Assembly (NCBI RefSeq): GCF_007859915.1
Contig: NZ_SJPM01000007.1
Coordinates: forward strand, 1 to 64,000
From: Neorhodopirellula pilleata
Lineage (GTDB): Bacteria; Planctomycetota; Planctomycetia; Pirellulales; Pirellulaceae
DNA length: 64,000 bases
Direction of reading: 5' to 3'
Positions 9,628-18,499 of the stretch are shown here, piece after piece. Made by a program: the position numbers and the translations under genes. Every line of letters starts with the position of its first letter. Position 1 is the stretch's first letter. A model generated the notes under the pieces. That model saw only the letters and a list, made by a program, of their open reading frames with translations. It was not told the origin of the DNA and ran no database searches.

Positions 9628-10539
9628 CTACATCATCGGGGTGGGTTCGTACGGAATGTCTTCGATCAGGTCGGCTGGCAGAGGAGCTACGATCAGGCCG
9701 GCATCTTTGCAAATCCCGTCGATCGCTTCTTGAGCCTTTTGGACCAAGTACTCGCGAGTTTCGCCTTTGTACTGCATCGTCGATGCGGTGGGGCTGATCG
9801 GGCCGGAGAAGCTGGTCGAGTCAAGGTGCTTGACGACTTTGACGTGATTGAGCAAGCCGGTTTTAGTGGGAAGCACTCGATCGTGTGTTTTGGCCATGCT
9901 GGGATCGACACCCTCAGGTAGCGAACCAAGGCGTACGGCAACGATTTGGTCACCGGGGATTTCGCTGAGTTGGTCCATCGCGCCGTCACCGACGACCCAA
10001 TCCCAGGTATCGATCATGTAGCCGACACTCGGCACGGCGTCGACGAGAGCGCGGAAGGTTTCGACGGTCGAGACGAACGGGAACTGTTTGCCTTCGGTGT
10101 GTTCTTTGCCGGCACGGAATCCGACGCCCAGTTTAATGTCCTTTTGGCCGAGTACCTCGGCGATTTGGGAAAGGCGGGTACGTTGAACGTCAAAGAATTC
10201 GTTGAAGGGCAAACGATTGGTGGCACCAGGAAGACGGATCAAGGCGCGGTCGACTTCCAACTGGCCGGCGATATCGCTGAGCGGATGCAGGGTCGCGACG
10301 GCCGCGGTGAAGGCATCGTCGTCGGCGTCCAGGTCGATCGAAAGTGTGAACGAACCGATGCGGATATCCGACGCTTTGAGATACTTCGATGCGTCTTCAA
10401 ACGAGGAACGTTGCGATCGACGCAGCATGTCGTGCATGTCGATGTCCATTCCGCGAAACGCGTAGGTCAATGCGAGTTCGATCAGCTCACTTTGGCGACC
10501 ATTGATACCGAGAGCTTGGGGGCAAAAATTCTTGAACAC
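9628..10539 (-). CDS. Xylose isomerase-like TIM-barrel protein
   Basis: 303 residues of the sugar phosphate isomerase/epimerase (AP endonuclease family 2) fold: a start of the type FKNFCPQALGINGRQSELIELA, an IDTWDWVVGDG strand and conserved acidic residues spaced as in metal-binding barrels. The substrate cannot be read from the sequence. It precedes the globin gene and follows the 10587 low-complexity gene by 47 bp, so the three may form one transcript. Confidence 0.85.
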   Translation of the reverse strand: MFKNFCPQALGINGRQSELIELALTYAFRGMDIDMHDMLRRSQRSSFEDASKYLKASDIRIGSFTLSIDLDADDDAFTAAVATLHPLSDIAGQLEVDRALIRLPGATNRLPFNEFFDVQRTRLSQIAEVLGQKDIKLGVGFRAGKEHTEGKQFPFVSTVETFRALVDAVPSVGYMIDTWDWVVGDGAMDQLSEIPGDQIVAVRLGSLPEGVDPSMAKTHDRVLPTKTGLLNHVKVVKHLDSTSFSGPISPTASTMQYKGETREYLVQKAQEAIDGICKDAGLIVAPLPADLIEDIPYEPTPMM

Positions 10540-10586
10540 TGAGTGGGTTTCCTTCCGGATGGTAGTGGGTTGTTTGAGTTATTCGA

Positions 10587-12233
10587 TTATCGACGACGTC
10601 CGCGTGAACCGTTGCCGGAGCCACCTTTGGCTCCGCCTCTTCCGCCGCCCTGTCCGCCGCCTTGACCGCCGCCTTGTGAACCGCCGTTACGAGGAGCACC
10701 GCCCCCGCCGCTACGACGATTGTTCAGGTTGTTGTCGACCATGATGTTGACGATCTCGTGCCAAGTCGGGAAATCCTGCTCGGCACGATCGCGGTTACGA
10801 CCGTCCGAGTTTCCACGACCGCTACGGCGTGGGGCGTCCCGACCCGCATCGCCACGGTTTGAATCGTTCCGGACCGGTTCGTTCCGTTCGATTTCTTTTC
10901 GGGGTCGTTCGTCGCGTTCGTCATCGCGTGAACGGCCACGGCGTGGGACACGTGCTTCTTCGTCGGTGTCGTCGACTTCGTCTTCGAACGGATCGCCAAA
11001 CGCCGAGCGGGGCAGATCGTCCGATTCGTCGCGTTTGGTTTCGATCTCCGTGCTTGGCGATCGTCGACCACGACCACGACCACGTCGACGTGAGCGACGT
11101 CCGGCACGCGGCCCGTCTTCTTCGTCAGCCGCGTCGCTCTTTGCCGAATCATTTTTCTTAGGCGAGCGGGACGGGGGAGCGATTTGTGCGGCAAGTTCGC
11201 CACCGAAAGTGTCGTCTTCGTCATGGACATCGTCGTCGAACAAATCGGCGGCGAATCCGACATCATCGTCATCGTCGTCGAATTCGTTTTCATCGCGACG
11301 GCCGTGGCTCGGGCCGGCCTTGGCGGATGCACGAACGTCGTCGCGTGCCGACCGGCGACTGACGTCGCGATCACCCGAGTCGGACCGACCAGCCGAGTCG
11401 GAGCGTCCACCGCGACGGCGACGCGAACGACCCGACGAGGAATCCGAGTCGTCCTTGGCAATGACTTTCGGTTCGTCAACGGTTTCGGTTTCGATTTCAG
11501 AACGGTCGCGTCCGGATGATCGTCGCGATCGGCGGCTCGACTCTCGGCTCGACTCGCGGTTGCGTGGCACGACCGGTTCGTCGTTTTCGACATCGTCATC
11601 GTCCGCATCCGAAACTCGGTCGTCGTTTCGCGAGACGACTTTTTCGACTTCGGATTCACTGATTCGTTGACGCTGGCCCCGACGTCCCCGTCGGCGTGGC
11701 GGGGCAGCATCGGTGTCGGCGGTGCGGGAGGTGACGCTGGACGTGACTTCGTCGTCTGACTCGTCGTCATCGACGAGTTCAGAATCCAACGACACGTCGG
11801 ATGAGGTTTTTTCGGCGAATGCCGAACCTCCTCGGCGGGTTCGACCACCCCGTTCGTCTCGCCGACCACGGCCGGAGCTCAATTGAGATTCACGTTGGTT
11901 GATTTCAGTTTCGACCGAACCAAATCCGCTCTTGGCCGAACCAAAAGCGGGAGCAGGAGTTTCCGGTTCATCAAGAATTCCGAAACCGGGCAACTTGGGC
12001 GGGGGGGTCGCAGCGGTGAGTGCTTTGAGGACGTCGTCGTCGGAATCGTCACCGTGATCATCGAGCAAGTCGATCTCGTCGACCGGCTCGTCGTCTTCAA
12101 CCGGGCTTCCTTTCGGAGCGGCGTCGGCGACCGGGGCTGGCTCGGGCTTAGGCTCCGGAGCGGCTTTTTCGACCGGTTCAGGCGGACGCGGCGTGCCTAA
12201 AAGGCTTGCCAGGATGTTCCAATTGTCGGGCAT
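10587..12233 (-). CDS. Large disordered Arg/Asp/Ser-rich protein with RGG-like tail
   Basis: 548 residues, almost wholly low complexity. There is a short ordered N-terminus (MPDNWNILASLLGTPRPP), a Pro/Glu/Ala stretch, then 400 residues of alternating acidic and basic runs. A short conserved-looking helix follows (FPTWHEIVNIMVDNNL), then a Gly/Arg tail (GGGQGGGRGG). The composition suggests a polyampholyte that may bind RNA, comparable in style to the disordered arm of RNase E or to RGG proteins, but no catalytic domain is present. Long open frames on other strands here are composition artefacts. Reading frame choice is supported by the coherent N-terminus and the tail. Confidence 0.75.
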   Translation of the reverse strand: MPDNWNILASLLGTPRPPEPVEKAAPEPKPEPAPVADAAPKGSPVEDDEPVDEIDLLDDHGDDSDDDVLKALTAATPPPKLPGFGILDEPETPAPAFGSAKSGFGSVETEINQRESQLSSGRGRRDERGGRTRRGGSAFAEKTSSDVSLDSELVDDDESDDEVTSSVTSRTADTDAAPPRRRGRRGQRQRISESEVEKVVSRNDDRVSDADDDDVENDEPVVPRNRESSRESSRRSRRSSGRDRSEIETETVDEPKVIAKDDSDSSSGRSRRRRGGRSDSAGRSDSGDRDVSRRSARDDVRASAKAGPSHGRRDENEFDDDDDDVGFAADLFDDDVHDEDDTFGGELAAQIAPPSRSPKKNDSAKSDAADEEDGPRAGRRSRRRGRGRGRRSPSTEIETKRDESDDLPRSAFGDPFEDEVDDTDEEARVPRRGRSRDDERDERPRKEIERNEPVRNDSNRGDAGRDAPRRSGRGNSDGRNRDRAEQDFPTWHEIVNIMVDNNLNNRRSGGGGAPRNGGSQGGGQGGGQGGGRGGAKGGSGNGSRGRRR

Positions 12234-12727
12234 GAGGGTGGGAAATCCAAAAGGGATCGAGCCGTCAGCGACGCGATCTGGATGAAAGGGGACTGTTCTA
12301 GGCTAGGTATAACCTTTCCGCAGACATCTCCCAAGGGTGAATGAAGCCGAGAGGCCCAGAATCTGTCGTGATTCTGTCGTGACATTGTCCAGTCGCCCCC
12401 CGCCCGCCGTCGTGATTTTTTCTTCGAGGGATAGTGGCGGAGATTTCCGCATTGGAGACGTCGGCTCCCGCAAAACATCCGCAAATGAATTCATCCGCGT
12501 TTTCCGCAATCCCGGTTGCTAGCAAAATCGCCCCAAGGAAGCGATTGACAACGGCCCGCTCTGTGCCCACTCTGTTCCCGATCGAAATGAATCGAATGGT
12601 CGCCGTGTGGTGGCCGAAACGGTTCTCTCACCGCCGCCTCTTGAGTCGGCTGGGTCGGTCCAATCCGTCGGCAAACGTCGGATCGCCGGTACCGAGGTGA
12701 TTTGTTTACTCGAGTGATAGGGAATGT
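12234..12727. other. 494-bp gap without a supported gene
   Basis: Lies between the divergent 10587 gene and rpe, so both promoters should be here. Short open frames on both strands lack coherent composition. A small direct repeat of ATTCTGTCGTGA occurs near 12365. Nothing else is seen. Confidence 0.5.
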
Positions 12728-13465
12728 ATGAACCGAGCCGTGCTCGATTCGATTCGCAACGCCGCGCCTGGGATTTTGCCCAGCCTGTTGCAATGCGACT
12801 TTGGAAATCTTCAAACGGAAGTGGAGCGATTGGTCGCCGCCGGCACCGAGGTGCTGCACCTGGACGTGATGGATGGTCATTTCGTGCCCAACCTGACCTA
12901 TGGGATGCCGATCGTGGAAGGTTTGCGACGTCATACGGACTTGCCGTTGGACGTGCATTTGATGATCAGCGATCCGCTCGCCTACGCCCAACCGATGGTC
13001 GATGCCGGTGCGGATTTATTGACGTTTCATATCGAAGCGGTCGACAGCGCCGAACATGCCGCCCGAGTCGCCCATTCGATCCGCGAAATGGGCGTGGGCG
13101 CTGGCGTTGCCATCAATCCAGAGACTTCCATGGACACCCTCGGCGATTGTTTGGACGAGGTGGATATGGTGTTGGTGATGTCGGTCCAAGCAGGTTTTGG
13201 TGGGCAATCGTTCAACCCCATCGCACTGGATCGGATCAGACAATTGCGTCAGCGATACCCAGAATTGTTGATCGAGATCGACGGCGGCATCAATCTTGAA
13301 ACGATCGGCCGGGCGCGTCAGGCCGGTTGCGACCTTTTCGTGGTCGGTTCGGCCATTTTCGGACAAGACGACTACTCGGCGGCGATCGCGTCGCTCGGAC
13401 GAGCGATGGTCGATGAGATGATTTCCGACTCCGTAGCGACGGATGAGTCAGGAGATTCGAGATGA
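12728..13465 (+). CDS. rpe: Ribulose-phosphate 3-epimerase
   Basis: 245 residues. Interconverts ribulose-5-phosphate and xylulose-5-phosphate in the pentose phosphate pathway. Family motifs are intact: ILPSLLQCDFGNL, VLHLDVMDGHFVPNLTYG (metal and substrate ligands), DVHLMI, VMSVQAGFGGQSF and the phosphate-binding IDGGIN. Its stop overlaps the start of the next gene as ATGA. Confidence 0.97.
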   Translation: MNRAVLDSIRNAAPGILPSLLQCDFGNLQTEVERLVAAGTEVLHLDVMDGHFVPNLTYGMPIVEGLRRHTDLPLDVHLMISDPLAYAQPMVDAGADLLTFHIEAVDSAEHAARVAHSIREMGVGAGVAINPETSMDTLGDCLDEVDMVLVMSVQAGFGGQSFNPIALDRIRQLRQRYPELLIEIDGGINLETIGRARQAGCDLFVVGSAIFGQDDYSAAIASLGRAMVDEMISDSVATDESGDSR

Positions 13466-14046
13466 TTTTATTCAAAACGGCGGCCCGATCCACGGTCGTC
13501 TTGGTTCGTCCCGGCGCGACGGAGTTTGACCTGCAGGGTCGGATGAAGGGTTCCCTTGATATGCCATTGTGTGAGCAGGGGCGTCAGCAGGCTGAGAATC
13601 TATCGGAGGAACTCGCCGGTATACGGCTCGACGCGGTCTATCACGCACCCTGCGAATCGGCCGAACAAACGGCGGCCTGCCTAGTCGAGGGACGTTCGAT
13701 TCGTCCTCGCATCGTCGAAGATTTCCGAAATATCGACCATGGTTTGTGGCACGGAAAATTAATCGAAGAGATCCGTCGCAACCAACCGAAACTTTACCGC
13801 AATGGATGCGATCGTCCTGAGACGGTCTGTCCGCCGGGCGGAGAGTCCGTTCATGCCGCTGCGGGTCGAGTGATGAAAGCGATTCACCGCGTGCTTAAGA
13901 AGAGTCGTCATCAAGTGATCGCGTTGGTGATCCCTGATCCACTGGCCAGCCTTGTTGCAGCTCAACTCAACGACGAAGCCATGCCGGACTTTTGGAAAGT
14001 GGAAACCGATGCCGGTAGTTGGCAATTGATCGAAGCGAGTTCATGA
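13462..14046 (+). CDS. Histidine-phosphatase-fold protein lacking both catalytic histidines
   Basis: 194 residues with the overall phosphoglycerate-mutase-like layout: VVLVRxGxTEFDLQGRMKG, CEQGRQQAENLS, DFRNIDHGLWHGK and a C-terminal strand IALVIPDPLAS. The signature RHG is R16-P17-G18, so the phospho-accepting His is Pro. The second catalytic His (usually VSHGG) is also Pro (P158). The codons are unambiguous CCC and CCT. The scaffold is preserved while catalysis should be lost, so this is a predicted pseudophosphatase, perhaps binding a phosphometabolite or protein. It overlaps rpe by 4 bp, tying it to sugar-phosphate metabolism. Confidence 0.85.
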   Translation: MILFKTAARSTVVLVRPGATEFDLQGRMKGSLDMPLCEQGRQQAENLSEELAGIRLDAVYHAPCESAEQTAACLVEGRSIRPRIVEDFRNIDHGLWHGKLIEEIRRNQPKLYRNGCDRPETVCPPGGESVHAAAGRVMKAIHRVLKKSRHQVIALVIPDPLASLVAAQLNDEAMPDFWKVETDAGSWQLIEASS

Positions 14047-14058
14047 ACATGCTTAGCG

Positions 14059-14152
14059 CCTATCCGAAAAGGGGTCTGACCCTCTCCGGCGATACCAAAG
14101 AGACAACGAAAATTGACGTGCCTCCAAAGGGTCAGACCCCTTTTCGGATAGG
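14059..14152. repeat. Palindromic GGGGTCTGACCC element, copy 1
   Basis: Perfect 25-bp inverted arms (14059-14083 and 14128-14152) surround an unpaired core of 44 bp. The inner arm AAGGGGTCTGACCCT is shared with the copy at 60341-60447, and the two cores align in reverse-complement orientation (CTCCGGCGA to GCCTCCAA). The outer stem CCTATCCG is specific to this copy. Short GGGTCTGACCC palindromes of this type resemble REP sequences moved by REP-associated transposases. No transposase is in the window. Confidence 0.8.
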
Positions 14153-14171
14153 TTCGTAGAAAGGTCTGTTA

Positions 14172-14843
14172 ATGGATTGGTTATTTGAACCTGCGAGAAT
14201 GCAGTTTTGTGAAGCCACGTTGGACGGGCCGATCGCCCATCCGGCGGATACATGGACGAACATCGGGCCGATCATCGCTGGGTTGGTGATCCTGTTTTAC
14301 GCCCGTGGCCCGTTGTCTCGGTTGCTCGGATCTGCATCGTTGTGGACGGGTTTGGCGTCGGGATATTTCCACGCGTCCAATACAATTCTCGGTGAGACCT
14401 TGGACCTCAGCGGGATGTTTTTGTTCATCCTCGCGATCGCGGCGATGCAGCAGCAACGTGCGCGGCCGAATTATCCGGGTAGCACCGTCTTGATCTGGAT
14501 CGTGCTCGCGGTGTCGGTCGCCCTGACGGTTCTTTCGTCGATCTCGACTGCGTTCGCCAGTCCCTTGTTTGCGGCCATCGTCGTCGTCGTCGTGATCCGT
14601 GGGATCTACGATCAAAAGCTGACCAAGTGGGCCTACGCGATGGTGATTTCCTTTTTGGTCGCTTGGGGATTTTGGTGGCTGGATTTCCTGTTGATTGTGT
14701 GCAATCCCGACAACCATATTTTGACGTTGCACGGTTTGTGGCATTTGCTCAACGGGCTTGTGTTTTGGTTCGCGTTCAAGCATTACGACTTGACGATGCG
14801 CGGCCCCGTCGAGGACCCGGTGACTGCTTCACCGGCCCGCTGA
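14172..14843 (+). CDS. CREST-superfamily membrane hydrolase, alkaline ceramidase-like
   Basis: 223 residues with about seven transmembrane segments. The CREST signature residues are present: FCE and ADTWTNIGPI in the first loop and helix, SGYFHASNTILGETLDLSGMF (Ser, His and Asp of the metal site), and HGLWHLLNG near the C-terminus. The superfamily covers alkaline ceramidases, PAQR receptors and Per1, which are metal-dependent amide hydrolases acting in membranes. A bacterial member suggests lipid amide cleavage; the substrate is unknown. The GGGGTCTGACCC hairpin ends 19 bp before its ATG. Confidence 0.75.
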   Translation: MDWLFEPARMQFCEATLDGPIAHPADTWTNIGPIIAGLVILFYARGPLSRLLGSASLWTGLASGYFHASNTILGETLDLSGMFLFILAIAAMQQQRARPNYPGSTVLIWIVLAVSVALTVLSSISTAFASPLFAAIVVVVVIRGIYDQKLTKWAYAMVISFLVAWGFWWLDFLLIVCNPDNHILTLHGLWHLLNGLVFWFAFKHYDLTMRGPVEDPVTASPAR

Positions 14844-14888
14844 CACGACTTTCGTTAGCATCGCGGGATCAATCAGAGACGCATTGAG

Positions 14889-14950
14889 CAAGTGGCGGCG
14901 ACTTTTCGTCGCCGTTTCAGGGCTTGGCGACTGAAAGTCGCCACCACTTA
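14889..14950. repeat. Palindromic repeat family F
   Basis: The left arm AAGTGGCGGCGACTTTTCGT and right arm CTGAAAGTCGCCACCACTT pair imperfectly around a short core. A single-arm relic lies at 1024-1062. It occupies the gap between the CREST gene and the acyltransferase. Confidence 0.6.
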
Positions 14951-15088
14951 TTGTTCACCAGACGCTTAGACGGCCGATTGCCCGATTGCCGATTGCAGGG
15001 TTGAGAACTTTCACCCTGTCGGCCGACCGGCGGATTTTGCTAACGTTCCGGGGCTTTAGCCTGTCCCACTCATTCCCATCACGGATCG

Positions 15089-16339
15089 ATGGTCATGAAC
15101 GCGTCGCCGCCACGAATTTTGCAAATACAGTCCGATTTGCGTTTAGAATCAAACGATCGATCTCCATTGGTCGGACTGGATGCCTTGCGGGCGTGGTCGG
15201 CGGTGGCCGTGGTTGTTTTGCATGCCAGTGTTCCCTACGCGCGTCCCGCGATGCCGGGTCTGGACTGGAGCGTCACGGACACGCCCAGTGACACGATCTC
15301 GATTTTGTTCTGGGCGATCGAAGTCGTCATCATGCCGATCTTCTTAGTCATCGCCGGCTTCCTCGCCGCCCGCAGCATGGCCCGCTCGGGAGCGATGGCA
15401 ACGATGAAAAGCCGACTGCGGCGGTGGGGCATCCCATTGCTGTTGGCCACGGTCGTGTTGATTCCAGCCGAGCTTTACATTTGGTTGCTCGGATGGCTCG
15501 CCGAAGGGCACATCACCCCGAGGAAAATGCAGAGTCTTAAATTCGACGAACAACAAAGTGCGAACTTATGGGGCCTCAGTCATCTGTGGTTTTTGCAGTA
15601 CATCATGACCTACGTCGTGTTGTTGTCGCTGGTATGGAACCGTTTAGCATCAATCTCGGTCGCTCGTTTGCAGTTCCGTGTGCTTCCGTTGGCGGTCGTC
15701 GCCGGGGTGGCGATGTTGACGGTTCACCCCGAAGTCGTCTGGGGATTCCAGCATTCGTTCTTGCCGGTGTTTTCGAAGTGGTTTTACAGCGCGCTCTTCT
15801 TTTTTGGCGGTGCGATTTGGTGGCGGTGTGATCCCCGGCTTGAGGCGTTGGCTCGTCAAGGAGATCGGATGCTTGCCGTCAGCGGTTTATTTTGGGTCGC
15901 CTCGGTCGGGTTCGGAATCTGGTTTCTTAGTCAACCATCGACCGACCTGATTGTGCGAGCATCGTTGGCGTTGGTCACGGTTGCTGCCGCGAGCGGGCTG
16001 ACTTACGCCTTAATCGGAACAAGCTTGCACCACGTCGTCCGTCTCAGCCCGATCACGCAACGCCTCGCCTCGGCATCGCTGATGATTTACCTCGTCCACC
16101 ACCCTGTGGTGGGCCTCGCACACATCACGGCCAAGTACGCCGCCGCCGATGTCCCCGTGTGGCTCAAAGTGGGCGTCGTTTCGGTGCTCGGCGTTGGGGT
16201 GGGCGTGGGCGTCGATCACTTAATCGTTAGCCATCGCGAGCGGCGTCGGGTCAAGAGCCAAACGGATGATCGCTCGGTGCTTCCCATCGGGCTGCCGACC
16301 CCTGTGCCCGCCGACACCCGGGGCATACGCGCCGCCTAG
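15089..16339 (+). CDS. Acyltransferase family 3 membrane protein
   Basis: 416 residues with ten or so hydrophobic helices. The opening GLDALRAWSAVAVVVLHASV is the typical first helix of acyltransferase-3/OpgC-like proteins (R plus a catalytic His near the helix end), and LSHLWFLQYIMTYVV resembles the second conserved block. These enzymes transfer acyl groups to extracytoplasmic glycans or lipids. A second ATG two codons later (15095) is an equally good start. Monocistronic as far as can be seen. Confidence 0.85.
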   Translation: MVMNASPPRILQIQSDLRLESNDRSPLVGLDALRAWSAVAVVVLHASVPYARPAMPGLDWSVTDTPSDTISILFWAIEVVIMPIFLVIAGFLAARSMARSGAMATMKSRLRRWGIPLLLATVVLIPAELYIWLLGWLAEGHITPRKMQSLKFDEQQSANLWGLSHLWFLQYIMTYVVLLSLVWNRLASISVARLQFRVLPLAVVAGVAMLTVHPEVVWGFQHSFLPVFSKWFYSALFFFGGAIWWRCDPRLEALARQGDRMLAVSGLFWVASVGFGIWFLSQPSTDLIVRASLALVTVAAASGLTYALIGTSLHHVVRLSPITQRLASASLMIYLVHHPVVGLAHITAKYAAADVPVWLKVGVVSVLGVGVGVGVDHLIVSHRERRRVKSQTDDRSVLPIGLPTPVPADTRGIRAA

Positions 16340-16399
16340 GCGCTGCGGTGGTTGTGACTCGCTAGAGTTCAACAATATTCCCTCAACGCAAGATTGTGC

Positions 16400-16483
16400 G
16401 GGCGTTTTCGTTTAACGGCAAGCCGCAGGCGACAGAGTTTGAAAACGCAGGCGCCTGCGGCTTGCCGTTAAACGAAAACGCCC
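16400..16483. repeat. Palindromic repeat family B, copy 1
   Basis: Perfect 32-bp arms (16400-16431 and 16452-16483) built on CGTTTAACGGCAAGCCGCAG around a 20-bp loop. A second copy lies at 38564-38639. It is followed at 16530-16556 by the family C motif CTAAATCAACAGCCCGCTA, as is copy 2. Confidence 0.85.
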
Positions 16484-16529
16484 AAACGTGCACTCAATCA
16501 ACCCGCAATTACGCATCGGCTTTCGATGA

Positions 16530-16560
16530 GAACTAAATCAACAGCCCGCTAACCGCGGGC
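16530..16560. repeat. Repeat family C end motif
   Basis: CTAAATCAACAGCCCGCTA followed by ACCGCGGGC. The same motif recurs at 38640-38800, 39266-39293 and 55531-55660, always intergenic. Confidence 0.7.
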
Positions 16561-16633
16561 GACATGGTCAGGTATTGATCCACAATTTGCCGCCCGTTGC
16601 GAATACGATTGTCGGGCGAGTATCCTGGTAGGC

Positions 16634-18499
16634 ATGTTAGGACCTGTCTTTAATCGCGAAGCGTCGGTCGTCCCCAAGCGGGCGGCGACTTATCTGACCC
16701 GTGGCATCTATTTGATGACCCTGTTTTTGCTGCTTTGTACTGGGTATCTGGTGCTCGACGGCTCTCGGTCGCTTGTCGCGAACTCGGATACGGCGAAATT
16801 CGGCGGTTGGATGTTTCGGTTGCTCGCACCGCTGCAACTGGTGATTTTGTCGGCGCTGGCGGCGGTGGGTTCGGCCAGCAACGTGGCCCAAGAAAAGGAT
16901 CGTCGGACGCTGTTGCTTATGCTGATGACGCGGCTCTCCGGATTTGAGATTGTCGCGGGAAAGGCGACCGCGACGTTGTTATCGCCATTGACTTTGCTGG
17001 TCATTTCGCTGCCATTGTTCCTGACGCTGCCGTTGATGGGCGGCGTTTCACCGAATCAGGTTTTTGCTGTTTATTTGGTGACTTTGGTCAGCGTTCTGGT
17101 TTCCGCTGCGATGGGAACCGTTGTCGCGTTGTGGCGAGAAAAGACGTTTCAGTCGATCGCGTTGACTGTGTTGGCGTTGTTGCTGTTGGTCGCCGGAGGT
17201 GAGATCGTCGCCGCAATGGGCTCGCCTTACAGCCGATGGGCCACCGCGATTAGCGCACCGCGAGCCATGGTGGCGGCGACCAACTCGCACGCCGGCATCG
17301 CTTCGCTCATGCAAACCGGAGCGGGTTGGTTCGTGATCTTCGGCAGCGGCTTGGCGGCGACCGTGATTGCAATCGGCGTCAAGCAGGTTCGCGTCTGGAA
17401 TCCGTCTCGTGAAGTGCGACTGAAAGCCCCCGAACCGGAGACGAGCGAAGAGTTTCAGCGTGACGCGGCAGTTGAGGCAGCCGTCCGCGTGGGCGAGAAC
17501 AAACCGTTCGAAGGCCCGGCATCTTGGAAAGTTCGTCAGCCACGACACGTATGGGACAATCCGATCTTGTGGCGGGAAGTTCGCACGTGGGCATACGGAC
17601 GGAAGATCCTATTGATCCGAGCAGTCTTTGTTTTGATCTTCGCGTTGATCGCATCGGCGGTGTGGTATCAGGTGCAAAGCGGCGTGGCGATGGAACCGTC
17701 CGGACGGATCGGACGAGCGTTTCCGGCGGTGACGATTCCGGTGGCGGCACTCGGCGTGATCAGTTTGGTGTTGGTCAACGCGCTCGCCGTGACGTCGATC
17801 ACGGGCGAACGTGATGGATTGGCATTGGACTTACTGCTTGTGACTGATTTGCGTCCTCGCGAGTTTATCTTTGGGAAACTATTGGGTGTGATGTATGCCG
17901 CCAAAGAATTGATTTTGTTGCCGCTTGCGTTAATCGTTTATCTCGGTTTCGCCGGCGTGATGACCATGGAAAACATGCGTTACGCGATCTTGGCCGGAGT
18001 CGGGCTTTACGTTTTCGTCACCATGCTCGGCGTGCATTCGGGACTGAATTACGTGTCGGGTCGGACGGCGACGTTGGCAAGCTTGGGAACGGTATTCTTC
18101 CTGTGCGTCGGGATCGCCATCTGCATGACGATCATGGTCAGCTTTCGAGGCGCTTTCCAATTGCAGTTGGCTCCTTTCCTAGTCATGATCCTGGGTGGCG
18201 GAGCGGCTTTGTTCGCGGCCTTGGGTTGGCGAAACCCGTCGTCGGCGATCTTCACCGCGTCGTTCGCGTTACCGTTGATTACGTTTTACGCGATCACTCA
18301 GTTCCTGTTACAGACCGATCACCTGTATGTCGCGGCGGCTTTGTTGGTCGGTTATGGATTCACGACGGCGGCGATGATGATCCCGGCTCTGAGTGAGTTT
18401 GACGTGTCGTTGGAATCGGATCGAGGCGACGGGGTCAGTGGCGCGACCAAAGGCGGCCCGGCCGTGGTCGGTGCTGCCACGCCGGAGCCGACCGTTTGA
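16634..18499 (+). CDS. ABC-2-type transporter permease (two-unit)
   Basis: 621 residues with about 12 transmembrane helices in two halves. Each half has the ABC-2 permease signature after helix 2: VAQEKDRRTLLLMLMTRLSG near residue 87, and TGERDGLALDLLLVTDLRP near residue 390. A soluble segment of about 60 residues links the halves. Such permeases need an ATPase, and none is encoded nearby. It is coupled to the following CNNM gene: its stop overlaps the TTG start. Confidence 0.85.
   Translation: MLGPVFNREASVVPKRAATYLTRGIYLMTLFLLLCTGYLVLDGSRSLVANSDTAKFGGWMFRLLAPLQLVILSALAAVGSASNVAQEKDRRTLLLMLMTRLSGFEIVAGKATATLLSPLTLLVISLPLFLTLPLMGGVSPNQVFAVYLVTLVSVLVSAAMGTVVALWREKTFQSIALTVLALLLLVAGGEIVAAMGSPYSRWATAISAPRAMVAATNSHAGIASLMQTGAGWFVIFGSGLAATVIAIGVKQVRVWNPSREVRLKAPEPETSEEFQRDAAVEAAVRVGENKPFEGPASWKVRQPRHVWDNPILWREVRTWAYGRKILLIRAVFVLIFALIASAVWYQVQSGVAMEPSGRIGRAFPAVTIPVAALGVISLVLVNALAVTSITGERDGLALDLLLVTDLRPREFIFGKLLGVMYAAKELILLPLALIVYLGFAGVMTMENMRYAILAGVGLYVFVTMLGVHSGLNYVSGRTATLASLGTVFFLCVGIAICMTIMVSFRGAFQLQLAPFLVMILGGGAALFAALGWRNPSSAIFTASFALPLITFYAITQFLLQTDHLYVAAALLVGYGFTTAAMMIPALSEFDVSLESDRGDGVSGATKGGPAVVGAATPEPTV

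Noticed and set aside
10720..11869. Long open frames on both strands over the 548-residue disordered gene
   Set aside because: They arise from repetitive Arg/Asp/Ser codons; their translations are monotone and have no start context.
12298..12570. Possible small genes in the gap before rpe
   Set aside because: No ribosome-binding site, mixed composition, overlapping alternatives in several frames.
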